The notes under the pieces were generated by a model. That model worked only from the letters and a program-made list of their open reading frames with translations, did no database searches and was not told the DNA's origin. Below, piece by piece: positions 48,701 through 61,139 of a stretch of DNA of 64,000 bases (within the stretch, counting starts at the first letter, position 1; each line of letters starts with the position of its first letter). The stretch is from the NCBI RefSeq assembly GCF_021018805.1, contig NC_086248.1, positions 55,867,485-55,931,484 on the forward strand, written 5' to 3'. This stretch comes from Prinia subflava (Eukaryota > Chordata > Aves > Passeriformes > Cisticolidae). The translations under genes were made by a program, and so were the position numbers.

Positions 48701-49140
48701 CTTCCAGAAGGGGGGTAGGACTTTTCAAAAGGGAAAACTGCGCATCGTTTCTCCAAGGATTAGTATGAGACCGTTGCCTCATTGTCTCATGTTTAAATTC
48801 TAATTATGATTAATTCTGCTGGTATGATGGAGACAGTGAGTTCAGTGTGCCTTCCCCAAAAACAAAATGTGGCTTGTTAAATTTCGTTCAAAAATCCAAT
48901 AAAAATGTTTTAGATAAATGTTGAAAGACTCATTGGCTCCCACTGGGCATACCACATAAACAGTTGGCATCCTATCTACTTCCCTCATCTTGCTTTTAAT
49001 TCTCTCTTTTCTCTTGCTTTCTAATATCAACTTTCACATAACTCTGCATTGCCCCAGGCCTACATGTTCTATACATCAAGTCACTTCTAATAAGAAAAAA
49101 TAGTTGATTTATAAAAACATTTCCTTGATGGGCGCTGGAG
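45780..49140. other. Unique non-coding sequence
   Basis: No gene recognised. An AT-rich block at 48,735-48,840 with CpG and homeodomain-like cores is listed separately. Overlapping frames at 48,114-48,718 lie on both strands without a domain. Confidence 0.5.
48735..48840. promoter_or_regulatory. Possible conserved non-coding element
   Basis: AACTGCGCATCGTTTCTCC and GAGACCGTTGCC keep three or four CpG, followed by TCTAATTATGATTAATTCTG with two homeodomain-like cores. There is no repeat match and no coding frame. Confidence 0.25.
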
Positions 49141-49142
49141 GA

Positions 49143-49165
49143 GGGGGGGTGAGGGTGGGGTTGGG
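49143..49165 (+). other. G-quadruplex motif abutting a CR1 end
   Basis: Runs of 7, 3, 4 and 3 G are separated by TGA, T and TT: short loops that predict a stable structure on the plus strand. It ends about 24 bases before the CR1 tail begins. Confidence 0.7.
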
Positions 49166-49188
49166 TGGAAATCCTACAGAATTTTCTT

Positions 49189-49945
49189 AGAATAGCATAG
49201 AATCATAGAATCTTTAAGGCTGGAAAAGACCTCCAGGATCACTAAGTACAACCTTTGACCAAGAACCATCATCTCAACTAAACAACATCATGTCCAGTCT
49301 TTCTTGAACACTTCCAGAGATGATGACTCCACCACGTCTCTGGACAGCCTGTTGCAATGCTTAACCACCCTTTAGAGAAGCAATTGATCCTGATGTCCGA
49401 CCTGAACCTCCCCTGGTACAGCTTGAGACCATTTCCTCTCCTCCTATCACTTGTTACCTGGGAGCAGAGGCCGATCCCCCACCTTGCTACAGCCTCCCTT
49501 CAGGCAGTTGTAGAGAACAATAAGGTCTCCCCTGAGCCTCCTTTCCTCCAGGCCAAACAACCCCAGCTCCCTCAGGCTCTCCTGATAAGACTTACTCTCC
49601 AGACCCTTCCCCAGCTCTGTTGTCCTCTGGACACGCTCCAGAATCTTGATGTCCTCCTTGTGTTGAGAGGCCCAAAACTGGACACAGCACTTGAGGTGCA
49701 GCCTCACCAGTGCCGAGTACAGAGGGACAATCACTGCCCTGCTCCTGCTGGCCACAGTATTGCTGACACAGGCCAGGATGCCACTGGCCTTCCAGGCCTT
49801 CTAGGCACACAGCTGGCTCATGTTCAGCCACTGTCAAACAGCACCCCCAGGTCTTTTTCTACTGAGCTGCCTTCCAACCATTCTGCTCTAGTCTATAGGT
49901 CTGCCAGGGATTGTTGGGACCCAAGTCCCAACACCCTTTGCCACC
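49189..49945 (-). mobile_element. CR1 LINE, long 3' end with ORF2 C-terminus
   Basis: On the plus strand the copy starts with the terminal microsatellite (AGAATAGCATAGAATCATAG) and the 3' UTR hallmark GGCTGGAAAAGACCTCCAGG, so the element reads on the minus strand. Its coding part (about 49,800 down to 49,447) translates as the CR1 ORF2 C-terminus: [34 protein letters not shown], then [34 protein letters not shown]. Near 49,470-49,480 a frameshift moves the remaining part ([18 protein letters not shown]) to another frame. At about 755 bases this is the longest and best preserved repeat here. It is 5'-truncated; homology fades near GACCCAAGTCCCAAC (49,918-49,932). A 212-codon plus-strand open frame across it (49,357-49,995) is an antisense shadow. 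Confidence 0.96.
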
Positions 49946-51479
49946 TTATTCTTGATGATCCATTTAATTTCCTTGTTATTATGTCTGAAAGATAACCTTC
50001 ACCAAAATTCCTGAAGAAAATTCTCCTCTGACCTAACTGAAGGATTTTTACCTCCAGTTGAAATGTTGGCTTTCTTTCTACTCAGTCCTTCTGTGCAATT
50101 AAAAGTGATCTTGGAGCTTTCCTCTGGTGGAAAAATTCAGAATTTTGGCTTTTGTTCTGGCTGGCTGTGGCATGCAGGGCAGAGAAAATGCTGGAATGAA
50201 AAGATACTTTTATATCACTGTTTTCCTTATGTATTGTGAAATCATGGCAGAGCCAGGAGGGAAAAGGAAGGTTTTACAATTGTGAGAGTGCAGTTCAGGG
50301 AAGAAAAACAAGTGTCCTTTAAAATATCTCCTGGGTTTTATTACATGTATTCATGGACGCCAGCAAATGGGAATGGAACAACACCAGGGAAACAGGATAG
50401 ATTTCAAAATATAAAAATTCAGAAGTTCTCTAATACAGTGCTAGGGAAGAATGATAAATATGCCTGACTGCACACCTAACTCTAGCAGAGAAGAATGTAG
50501 ACAATTCTCTGAGGAACAGGGAAACTGTTTTCCTGTAACAGCCTTGTGCTACTCTCCAGGCTGACATCTGGCTCCTGGGCTGACCTCCTCCAGATGCTCC
50601 ACAAGAAGGAAAAAAAAAGACCCTCCAAAAAATCAAAAGCCTCAAGGAAGACATTAAGGGAATAATTTGCCAGTAAAGGAGAGTTCTTCATAATTGTTTT
50701 CAGTTAGTTACTGTCTTACACTGAAAGCAGGAAAGCTGAGTTCATTTCCAATCCACTTTGAATAGGCTAGACACACAAGAATGCACAAATTTTTAAGTTA
50801 ACTGTTCAATACATGTTTATAAGGAGCATATATTGCACTTTAAAGCACACATATGCAGAAACAAATCACACAATTTTAAAAGCTGCTGCAGCTCTGTGTG
50901 ATAGAGAAAAGCAAAAATAAGTATTAATTGCCCTCATATTTCACACTGATTCCCATTCCCATCTTGCTGCATTACATTCCTTTTGACATTCTTTACCACT
51001 TTTTAAACGGAAGAAATGTGCCTGCAGAGTCAGGTATCTGTGTCAGACTTCCCCAGCAGTAGCACAATTATTGGTAGACTAAGATTACAGTGTTAAACTA
51101 CTCTGCATGACAGTCCAGCAGTCGGCCTTGGCATGCAATGCTGATCTCTCTGTGCTTGCCCAGGGGGCCTGTAGCCAATGTATGTAGCCAATCTGCTGGG
51201 GTGCTCCAGGACCAAGCCCCACACATGCTCAGCAACCATCAACAAAATAAAAGTGGAGGAGAAAACTGTTTTGCTACCTACATGTCTGCAATACAGTTTG
51301 TCTACTTTGCTGGCAGGGTGGCCAAATGATACCTTTCCTTTTATGATAGAAAAATGAATCATACTTTCTCTCTTAAGAGTAATGTTTGTGTGTCTCTGGA
51401 AATGTGATCCTTATTCTTTCTGCTGTAGACATGACCCAGATGCTTTTCTGCCACTGAGATATATGCAGGATACTCTTAA

Positions 51480-51572
51480 TTTCTCTTTTGTTTTCTTTAC
51501 CTCCTTCCCTCTCTCCCACCTTCCTCCTTTCTTCCTTCCTTTTTCTTTTGTCCTCTCACTCTTTTTCTTCCA
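51480..51572. repeat. Pyrimidine-rich tract
   Basis: About 90 bases of almost uninterrupted T and C, ending in TTCTTCCAG. The end looks like a splice acceptor, but the frame after it closes within about twenty codons and no donor is evident. Confidence 0.85.
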
Positions 51573-51941
51573 GGGGTTGTGTGTATGCAGTCATTCCCAA
51601 GCAAAAGGTGTTTTCTCCTTTTTGTAGAACAGTGGAGAAAACTGTTGCATGAAGGGAAAGTTCCACAGTTCATTTCAAAGCTTTCCATTCTACAATTTAG
51701 CGTGGGGGTTGTTTCCATGCCAGTGTCTCAAAATGTTGTCTAAATGCCATTGTCCCCTTGAGGGAATGATCATGCTTTGGGAACTGCAGATAAGACTAGC
51801 TGAAGGAAATCTGGCTCATTGGGATCTGTAGGCACATTCTGCCTGGGAAGATGCTACAAATGGGAAACAGTACATTGTTTGACTAATCTGGAGCTCATTT
51901 CTGCTTAAGTCTGGGGTTAAGCAGGAGCACCCTTGGTTGGC

Positions 51942-51979
51942 TTTGTCACCAAGGTAAGACTTTGTCACCAAGGTAAGAC
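51942..51979. repeat. Perfect two-copy 19-mer tandem duplication
   Basis: TTTGTCACCAAGGTAAGAC occurs twice without a spacer or mismatch. Each copy contains AAGGTAAGA, a near-ideal splice-donor sequence, so the duplication also duplicates a potential donor. Confidence 0.95.
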
Positions 51980-53072
51980 TGTAGTATCAAGTCCTAAGAA
52001 CCACAGGACAAAGGCACTGCAGAAGGAGTAAAGTGGAGGCAGGGTCTGTAAGACAGATGAGCAGAGGTCTCAGACCATCAGAAGTCTCACAGTTTCTGCC
52101 GCAAGCACAAGGGCAAAGCAGTTTTAAGAAAAGGTCTGAAAAACAGCTCACTTTGTGGATGTTTAGAGCAAACTCTTCCCAACTTCAGGAGTCACACAGA
52201 TGTGGTTGCTTACAAATGAAAACATTCAATACAGAGGGACTGGGGAGAGTTGAGCTCTCAGTGCTGACTCCAAGACAAGAGTGGGCTGTGAAATGAAGCC
52301 TGCTAGCTTGTTTGATGAGGCAGAGAGGCAAAGATGGCAACATGATCAAAACAGTGAGGCTGAGAAATGATTTTCATAGCAGCATTCTCAATCACTGTGA
52401 GCAGGGAAAATTGTGTTTGTCAAGGGGAGCAGAAAGAATGTGACTTCTGTGGTCTATGTACTGTGTCCAGACCAGGACTGAACAACCTTTTTAATCTACG
52501 AGGTACTTGGTTTACTAGACAGAATTATATATTGCATTTGCATTAGAGAAAGGTTCCTGAGCATTTTTGTAGTTGTTCTAAATCCTCTTTTCATACTGTT
52601 TTTACTGTGCCCACAAAGGCCCACTGAAATCAGGATCTCAAAGATCTAATGGATATACAAATATTGCTGCCACCTTGTTTCAGCTACAGAGGATGTGAGA
52701 AAACAGCAGACTCCTCGTTCAGCTGAGTTCTCATTAGCTCATTCCTGTTGCTGCTGAGCACCAAGGACACCCTGGGAGAGGTGTCCCCATGAGTGATTCC
52801 TTTGGCTGTCTGTGCTGGTGTTCCTTTCATGCTGTCCTCAGAGACTGGGTGGTCTTTGGGTTAGCCATGGTAGGCTGTTGGTCTGCCTAAACCCTTTGTG
52901 AGCAGCCATTCGTGGTGTGGTTGCACGGACACAAGGGATAAGGTGGGGAGAGATGATGGGAAGATTTATTTATCCCTTTATCCCTTTAGCCAGATCTGTG
53001 TTGGGTGGCCTTTCTTCACCATGATGTTTATCTGCTTTAAACACTTGTGATAATTTTAAGTAATAGTGTTGA

Positions 53073-53096
53073 CATCCCAAAAAAGTTTTTGGGATG
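53073..53096. repeat. Perfect 11-base inverted repeat
   Basis: CATCCCAAAAA and TTTTTGGGATG flank two bases (AG). As RNA it would form a tight hairpin. It is not followed by a T run and there is no gene here to terminate. Confidence 0.9.
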
Positions 53097-56000
53097 AATT
53101 ACAGTGCCATTCAAAATAAATTAAAATACAAAAAATTTGAGCAATTTCCTAAGTTGAACTTTACCTGAGACTTTGTGTTGATGGAATTTTTGTAACCATG
53201 TGAATTATGGGTTCTTGGTTTGTTTTGGAATTTTATGCCACGTTACACCATAAGCTGTTGCTGAATTTTCTCTTCACCAGAACTGCATAAGCATCATTGC
53301 TTTTCAAGACTGCTTTCTCCTGTTGTTAAATAACCATGCCTACTGACACTCTTACTTTTGCAGACGGGCTGGAAATCTTCACAGAAATGCATTTTTTTCT
53401 AAAATAGCAATCTAAGGATAAATCAATATACTATTCAGCCATTGAACCTAAGAAAGATAGTAATGCTCTTGTTGAAAGATAAACAGGTACAAAGACATGT
53501 CCAGAGATCAACACTGTGCCTGATCTATGTAATATTAATGTTGCAAAATGAGTTATACAGAAGAAGAGCTAATAGTGCTGAACAACTCTTAGGTGAAAGA
53601 CATAGCATAAGGGACTTAGGCTACAAGGAAACACTGGTCTGGGCAGTAATAATTTGATATGTAAGACAGAAAAAAGGGAGCCTGGTTATCATAGAGGAGA
53701 GGATATTGATTTAGGATCATCATCACTTTGGCTGATTACCTCAGTCCTTCTAAAGGAAAAACAAAATGTGTTTGTATATAAGTAACTTTTGCCACAGAGA
53801 GCAAGTGTTATAATTTCTTTCTGTGCCTGTCTGAACCAGACATGACTAGTGGGAAGCTTGATTTGAGTCCTCAGGTTGAGTTTTGCTCGGTCTTCCAAGT
53901 CTGGAAGAGCCTGTCTGATCTGTGCTGCATGTGACTCAAAGCCAAATTAAGATCGTTAAACAAATATGCAAGACAAAGGAACAAAAAATAACGCATTAAT
54001 TCTTTGGTATAATGTGCATTTTTGAGAAATAGTCCCTCATTTGTTATATTTTAAATGAGAAAGAGAAGTATGTTGGAAATTTTATGTGCCTTGAGATAGA
54101 GCTGGTAAACACACGTGTTGTGGAGTGTTCCTGTTGTCTGGAGCTCATGGGCCCCTTACTGCACTCATTTGTTCTGCATGGTGAGGGCTGAGTTCCACAG
54201 TTTGCTCTTGGCAGCTGAGAGCTATTATTGGGCTGCAACATCTGTTTCAACAACAGTGGGTCCCTGGTCAGCAAAACTAATTAAAAAAGAAGTGCAAAGT
54301 CAAATACCATGACCTATCTGCTGTGTCTACATGTAAACATGGAAACTACTGGAATAATGAAAACTTAGGATAATTTACAAAAATCTGACAAGTGATGAAA
54401 TGTCTTAGAACTGTTCTTCATATCAGACACTTAATACCAGGACAGGCAAAGATTAGGATTCCTGCAAGTGCTTAAGTACACAGGGAACTTTTTATGCACA
54501 TGGGTATTGGCAGTAAACTCACTGAGGCCACTCAGCTGTGCAGCCCTTCCCATGTGGATGAATATTTACAGAATTGGATCACAAGCTTCCTCAGTACTCT
54601 GCCAGGATTTTGTTAATTGGTAAGAGTAGATATGAAGGTGCCCAAGTATACATTTAATGACTCCAAACATGCACAAGATTCCTCCATTTCTCTCTGCTGT
54701 CAAAATTTTTTGTTGTCAAGAGTAAAGTAATTAGTGCTGGTAAGTTCCAGCACATTAAATACTTCCCTCTGACCTAAGAAGGAGGAGAGGAGTCATGTTT
54801 ATATTGGACTGATGAAACAAGATGACTTCCTTGAAGAAAATGCAGTAGAGAAAGTATTTAGGGCAGAAGGCGTAGGAAGCTGTCAGAGCAGCTTGACTTT
54901 GTTGTCAAAGTGATGACTGAGTTAGCTCCAAAGAGTCCTAATTTTGCTTTTTCCCAGGTTTGCTGATTAATTCCAAACTTTATAAACCTGAACAAAAACT
55001 GAAAAGTGACCAAAAACCTCCCTACCGCATACACTCAGATGAAAAAAAAGAACGATCTATTTTTCAAATATGGGTAGATTACATGCTAAAATTGTGCTTA
55101 AAGGGAGCTCCCTGCATGAGCCTTGTGGGATGTGGATGCTGATGAGTGAGTGGAGACAGGAGTGCAGTAGATAATGCATTATGAAGCTGCAGCTTTTGCT
55201 TTGACACGGCAAATGGGCAGGAGGTGACAGACAATCCTTTCCCATCCCATTTTCAAAATATGGACCATAAGCAAGTAACTGCGAGGTTATTTTTAACCAG
55301 CAAACAAAAACATACAAAAAGAACTGTAACCCTTGAGGTGACAATTTTTCATCTATATAGTTCCTAATGCTGCACAAAGTATCTCCTTTCCAAGTCTGAA
55401 GTGCAGCTTCAGCCCAATCTGCCATGAAGAAGACATCAGTGATTAATAGTTCCTCAGACTGTGCTTGTCTATTCACAGTTCTTTTCTCTTTCCAATGTGT
55501 TCTGAGCAGCCAGCAGGAAAACGTCTAATGTATTCTTGTATCTGGTTTTAAAATACAAAATTTTAGTTTTATTTAGCTCTTTCCTGACCAAACCTACACT
55601 TGTCTACTACTTCCTTTATTGTGGAATAACAGAATTCATTCTTCTCAAGGGCAACAGTGAGACTGAAATAGTGTACTGAACATGGTACACCTGTGTAACC
55701 AGCTGATCTCTGTAATTCAGTCTTCCTCTAGAAATTATGGGAAATCAATGTTTCTCTAGAGTATTTTATTGCCAGTCTGTTTATCTGCTAGAACCTCTTC
55801 AATATCCATCTTAGATGGCTGAGATTTATCTTTACAGCGTGTCAAGATGAATGGTTTGTCAGACCTTCTGTCTGATGATTTTTACATCCCTTTCTAATCT
55901 CTGTATTGAATAGTGAGTTAGCAAAAAAGTAAAATATATGTAATATAACATTCTGGACTGTCAAACTTGCTACAAAACCAAATTCAGTCATGATAGTATA

Positions 56001-59000
56001 TCCTTACAAGCAGTTGAAAAACTGCTTGCAATTATTAAGGCCACCCATGTGCCATTAATATTAATGTCATAAGCATCCAAGATAATGTCTATATTATACC
56101 ATTGCATTCAGATTATTTGTCAAGAAGTAGATCTTCCCCAGGGGCTAATGCTGTTTTTGGTGAGGAATATTGCTGGTTTTCTTAACATCAGGGGCAAAAC
56201 TTGGATTATCCATTGCTAATTCTATTTATGTAAACTACAAATCCTGGTCTTCCCTTTCTAAATAATTTAGAAAGGTATCATGACATGTGGTGAGTTAGAG
56301 GGCAAGGCGATCCACACTTCAACAATTCTTTGAGCTTTTCTAAATTTCTTCATTGGACCATGCACTTATCTTGATGTTTCTTAGTTGTGCTTCAGATATA
56401 GCACTGGACAACAAGTAAATGCATTATTTATCTTTCTAACATTTTGCCAGAAAATGCATTTACCAAACACATTTGTATGGATTCTTAAGAAAACTGGAAG
56501 ACCTCAGAAAGGAGACAAAGGAATTGACAAACGAATCAGCATTTATTTCACTGGAAAAATGTAGCAAAATTGAGGCCTTGCATGCAATACCAGGAGCCTG
56601 CATCACCATTTTGCCTCAGTTATAAAGACAGTCCAGAAAATCCAGTCCCAAAAATGTGGGATGAAGGCACCCCTATGTTGTCAATGTTATCCCAGTGTGC
56701 TCATCCAGCTGGTGCTGGTCTAGGGGTACTGGGGGTGATGCCTTGGAGGGGCTGCCTGGGCTCACACGTACTCCCCTGGGACCTGCCTGGGGCTGGCACA
56801 AGGTGAGGATGTGGGTGCAGGTACCGCTGGCCATGAGGACCACACACTTGCTTTGGAAGCAGCCATGCTCCTTCTCCTTTATTTCTTTGATTGCTGCAAG
56901 GGCAGCAGGAAGAGCAGCTCCCTCCATCTCTCTGCCCTAACCATGCCTTTCTTCTCCTACTGTCTCCAGTGGCAGAAGGAGCCTGCTCCTAGACCCTTGT
57001 CCACAGGAGAGTGACATCCAGTTTCTGATACGCTGCTGGAGAACTTGGAGCCAGCCGTGACCATGTTGATCTACTTAGTTTTACTGGATGAAAACAGTAA
57101 TTATAACAGCACTGATGCAGTGTGGAGCAGATTTACAGCTGTTGCAATCAACACAGGTCTGCCAACTTTGAAGAAAATACTCTGTTAATGCCAGCTCCAA
57201 ACCTGGCCTTCTTCTAAAGAAATTAAGTAACACTGAATTATCAACATCCCTCTTGAACAATATTTTATGCATGGTTATGTTTTCTTGCAAGAACAGCTTG
57301 AGTCTCTTTGCCCAAATTTTAATCAAATTCTAACTGAAAATATATTTGATCATTTTCTTTGCAATCAGTAAAAGGAATATAATTCTCTTTCCACTGTTTT
57401 ATTCCCATGGCCTGGGTTATGCTATTCAGAGTTCTGAGTAGCTGCCGAGCTCAAATTCTTTCATGCACTGATTGCAAAGCTAATCAGCTAGGTGAAATGG
57501 GACTGGAATACTGTTATTTGCTCTGATTTCTAGGAATTTAAATAGTGACTGTAGCTTTAGCTCTTGAGCTGAACTATTAAGGACACCTGCTTACATTCAC
57601 CTGAGAGCCAGTGGGCATCTGGCTGCAAGGCTTCATGAACTTGCTGCTAATAATTGGAAACAAAACAGGGAGGAAAAAAAACAAGGCAGCCCTACAGGAT
57701 CTCTCCTAAATTAGAGCTTTCACAATGGGAGCCTGAGCAGCTCAGGGGAATTGGTAATGGGAAATTGGAGCCATGCACCTCAAGGCTGCCAATCTGTATC
57801 TGATCCAGGCTAGTATTGGCTGGAAGCCTTTAGCATCCAACAGCTCTCTAGCTCTTTTCTTGTCTTTGTGAAGCTGTTAGCAACCTCGCACCAATTCCAG
57901 GTGGAAATATATCCATAGCCCAGGGCTACCTCCACAGCTGGCCTAAAGCTGCACCCTCGATCACATTTGTAGCAGAGAGGTGAGGTGAGAACAAAGTGGA
58001 GACATAGCTCCTCCCTGCCCTTTGATGGGTCCCTGTGGTCAGAGAGCAGGTGTGTAGGCAAAGAGTCATGGGCAAAACATTACTGCTGCTCGAGGTACAC
58101 TCAGGAAAGGAGTTTGGGTCAAAGAGACCCAACTCTTTGGGCTAGAGGGGTGCATGGGGAGGCATGGCAAAGGGTTGATCAGGAATCACTGGATGGGGCA
58201 GGAAAGGAATAGCAGCTGCAAAAATGTTGCCCAAGCAAGGAGGCCATCAGCATATAGTATATCTCAATGTCAGTAATCCTCTGTCTCTGTGCAGCATTTC
58301 TCATGTGAGAACTGAAAGTGTGTTTCTGACTGCCGAATTTCTGTGAAAGACAGGGGATGTGCAGCTTGTGTACCTTTAAAAACCCTGGCATCCACCTGAA
58401 AAGGGTACACCCAGTTGCTTGTGCCCAGGGTTTCTGGGGGTGAAAAGTTGCTCAGCCCTAAAAATGTACACTGCTCTTTCCCAGCTCTCCAATTTGAGGA
58501 ACAAAATAAAAACAATAAAAACAAGAATTACCAGCAGCTGCAAGGTCATCACAACACAGACTATGTTCTTGGGCTAAACATACCAAAAAGGCTGAGCTGC
58601 ATAAGGGAGATTGCACACAGCAGCATGAGGAAAAATAAGTTGTTGCAGCGGAGCCAAATTTCCCAGAACAAACTGATACATTCAATTATACCTTCACTTG
58701 TTACCTGGGGACGAGCTTTGCACCTTGGGGCTGGCCATCCACATGCAGGCAGGCAATCAGGTAATATGAGCAACTTGATTCCTACCTGAAAAAAAAAAAA
58801 AAAGCAAGGGCTGGGTGTGCAGTACCTAAACTAATTACTCCAAAATGTTTGCCTGGATTTGGGCCAAGCATTATCTCACTTGTCCTTAGCACTACTGCAA
58901 TGGCATGAGGGGAACAGAAAATGCAGTAACCTGAGAGGGAGATAAGAATGAGAGAGAGGGACAATTGAGAGAGGTCTTTAGCTGTGAAGGAGCTGTTCTG

Positions 59001-60157
59001 TCTCTGTACTGCTCTTTTGTCCGACCTCAACAACAGTGAAGCAGCCTTTGGGTCTTGTCTCCTCCTTTTAAAATGGATTGGCAGCCAGTAGCATTATCCA
59101 CACATACATAGTCTAAACACTGTAAATTAACCTGGTTTTTTACCTTGATCTCCATAGAGCTAGGCTCACCCCATGGAAGAATAAAATATCAAGTTCTGAG
59201 GGTATTTTTTATGTAGAAAACCACAAATCCCTGATTATAAAATCCTGTCATCTTAATTTTTTAAGTAGACAATCGGTTATACAGTGAATATAATTTTAAA
59301 TCATGCTGAGTAAAACAGCAACGTTCTGATCCAATCTAATCCAGGATTATTTGGTTTATTGAAAAGAATTCCCTTTGTTTTGATGGATTTAAAGAAGGGA
59401 ATGGTTGTTTTATTGACAGTGGAGAAAGTAATATAGTTTTTGATCTAGTAAACTAATATACAGTAATTACTTAGGAATTTAGTATAAAAAATTAAGGTGA
59501 AAGTCAAACTTGAAGAGCAGAGAAAAATACAGCAGCACAACATGCTTTGTTTTTCATATCTGTCAACTGGAGACAAAAATACTTTTCATGTCAGTGTTGG
59601 GAAATCCTGCACGGTGTTTCCTGCAATGTGTCTGAAAAGTGTGGGCTTGGGAACTACTACAGGTGTGTTTATGGGGAAGGAAGATTTCTTAGATTTAGCT
59701 TGCTAAGGGCTGTGCTTCAGGTTGTTCAACTGATGCAGAAGTTACTGTGTGAAACCCATGACAAACATCCAGTGGAAGGTGAAACACTGTTGAAATACTA
59801 TATCTTTTCCTTCTGATTGCTGTTCTCTTTACAGGGTCATTTACTTCATACATGAACATATAAATGAGTGGTTGCATATGAATGAAATATCAGAAAAAAA
59901 TAGGCAAAAATGTGCAATCAATAAGTTTACCAGCCTTTACAAGGAAGGACAATTCAGACTCTCACTAGCAGATCTAACAATCCATCCCTAATTCACTTAG
60001 TCAATGCTTAGAATATCAGTAAATGCTCATTTTCAAGTGCTTGCTCCAAAGGGATGTATTCATTCAATACAACGTAGATTTGTTAAAACTTGCTGATGAG
60101 TACAGACCTGGGACACAGTGCTTCTTGCTGCACCAGAACCTGCAAGCCACATATATC

Positions 60158-60376
60158 TGAAGCTTTCCCTTTCCCCTTTTCCTTTTCCTTTTTTTTTTCC
60201 TTTTTCCCTTTTTCCCTTTTTCCCTTTTTCCCTTTTCCCCTTTGTCTCTTTTATTTTCTCTTTTCTTTTTTCCTTTTTCCATTTTCTTTGCTTTTCTCTT
60301 CCTTCTTTTCCTTTTTTCTTTCTTCTCTGTTTCTATTTATTTTTCCTTTTCTTCTTCTTAATTTTATACTTATTTG
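60158..60376. repeat. Irregular pyrimidine-rich lead-in to satellite
   Basis: CTTTTCC, TTTTTCCC and TTTCTTTT units dominate for about 210 bases, with only rare purines. It is probably the decayed edge of the pentamer array that follows. Confidence 0.9.
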
Positions 60377-61135
60377 CCTCTCCTCTCCTCTCCTCTCCTC
60401 TCCTCTCCTCTCCTCTCCTCTCCTCTCCTCTCCTCTCCTCTCCTCTCCTCTCCTCTCCTCTCCTCTCCTCTCCTCTCCTCTCCTCTCCTCTCCTCTCCTC
60501 TCCTCTCCTCTCCTCTCCTCTCCTCTCCTCTCCTCTCCTCTCCTCTCCTCTCCTCTCCTCTCCTCTCCTCTCCTCTCCTCTCCTCTCCTCTCCTCTCCTC
60601 GAATCTCCTCGAATCTCCTCGAATCTCCTCTCCTCTCCTCTCCTCTCCTCTCCTCTCCTCTCCTCTCCTCTCCTCTCCTCTCCTCGAATCTCCTCGAATC
60701 TCCTCGAATCTCCTCGAATCTCCTCGAATCTCCTCTCCTCGAATCTCCTCTCCTCGAATCTCCTCTCCTCTCCTCTCCTCTCCTCTCCTCTCCTCTCCTC
60801 TCCTCTCCTCTCCTCTCCTCTCCTCTCCTCTCCTCTCCTCTCCTCTCCTCTCCTCTCCTCTCCTCTCCTCTCCTCTCCTCTCCTCTCCTCTCCTCTCCTC
60901 TCCTCTCCTCTCCTCTCCTCTCCTCTCCTCTCCTCTCCTCTCCTCTCCTCTCCTCTCCTCTCCTCTCCTCTCCTCTCCTCTCCTCTCCTCTCCTCTCCTC
61001 TCCTCTCCTCTCCTCTCCTCTCCTCTCCTCTCCTCTCCTCTCCTCTCCTCTCCTCTCCTCTCCTCTCCTCTCCTCTCCTCTCCTCTCCTCTCCTCTCCTC
61101 TCCTCTCCTCTCCTCTCCTCTCCTCTCCTCTCCTC
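60377..61135. repeat. (TCCTC)n satellite with interspersed GAATC units
   Basis: The array is in strict 5-base register. From 60,381 to 61,135 there are 151 pentamers: 141 TCCTC and 10 GAATC. The GAATC units start at 60,601, 60,611, 60,621, 60,686, 60,696, 60,706, 60,716, 60,726, 60,741 and 60,756. Most alternate with TCCTC to make a 10-base higher-order unit, in two main clusters. Flanking blocks of 44 and 75 pure TCCTC units are perfect. The strand bias (pyrimidines on plus, purines on minus) allows triplex (H-DNA) structures. All three frames on each strand stay open because five bases times three gives a stop-free period; the resulting 290-400 codon frames (SSPLL on plus, GEERR on minus) are artefacts. 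Confidence 0.98.
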
Positions 61136-61139
61136 TGTA

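Larger units (their letters stand above)
49950..60155. other. Unique non-coding sequence
   Basis: No gene or interspersed repeat recognised over 10 kb. A pyrimidine tract (51,480-51,572), a two-copy 19-mer (51,942-51,979) and a hairpin (53,073-53,096) are listed separately. A poly-A run lies near 58,789-58,803. The 139-codon minus-strand frame at 55,057-55,476, the 124-codon plus-strand frame at 58,415-58,789 and many 60-90 codon frames lack domains. The stretch 56,570-57,014 is GC-richer and open on both strands. Confidence 0.5.

Noticed and set aside
49357..49995. 212-codon plus-strand open frame
   Set aside because: It is the antisense of the CR1 ORF2 C-terminus and 3' UTR; the real coding sense is on the minus strand and broken.
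51480..51625. Pyrimidine tract plus CAG as a splice acceptor and exon
   Set aside because: The following frame closes within about 20 codons and no donor or similarity is visible.
53073..53096. Hairpin as a transcription terminator
   Set aside because: Stem-loop terminators of this type belong to bacteria. The repeat content shows a bird nuclear genome and there is no gene upstream.
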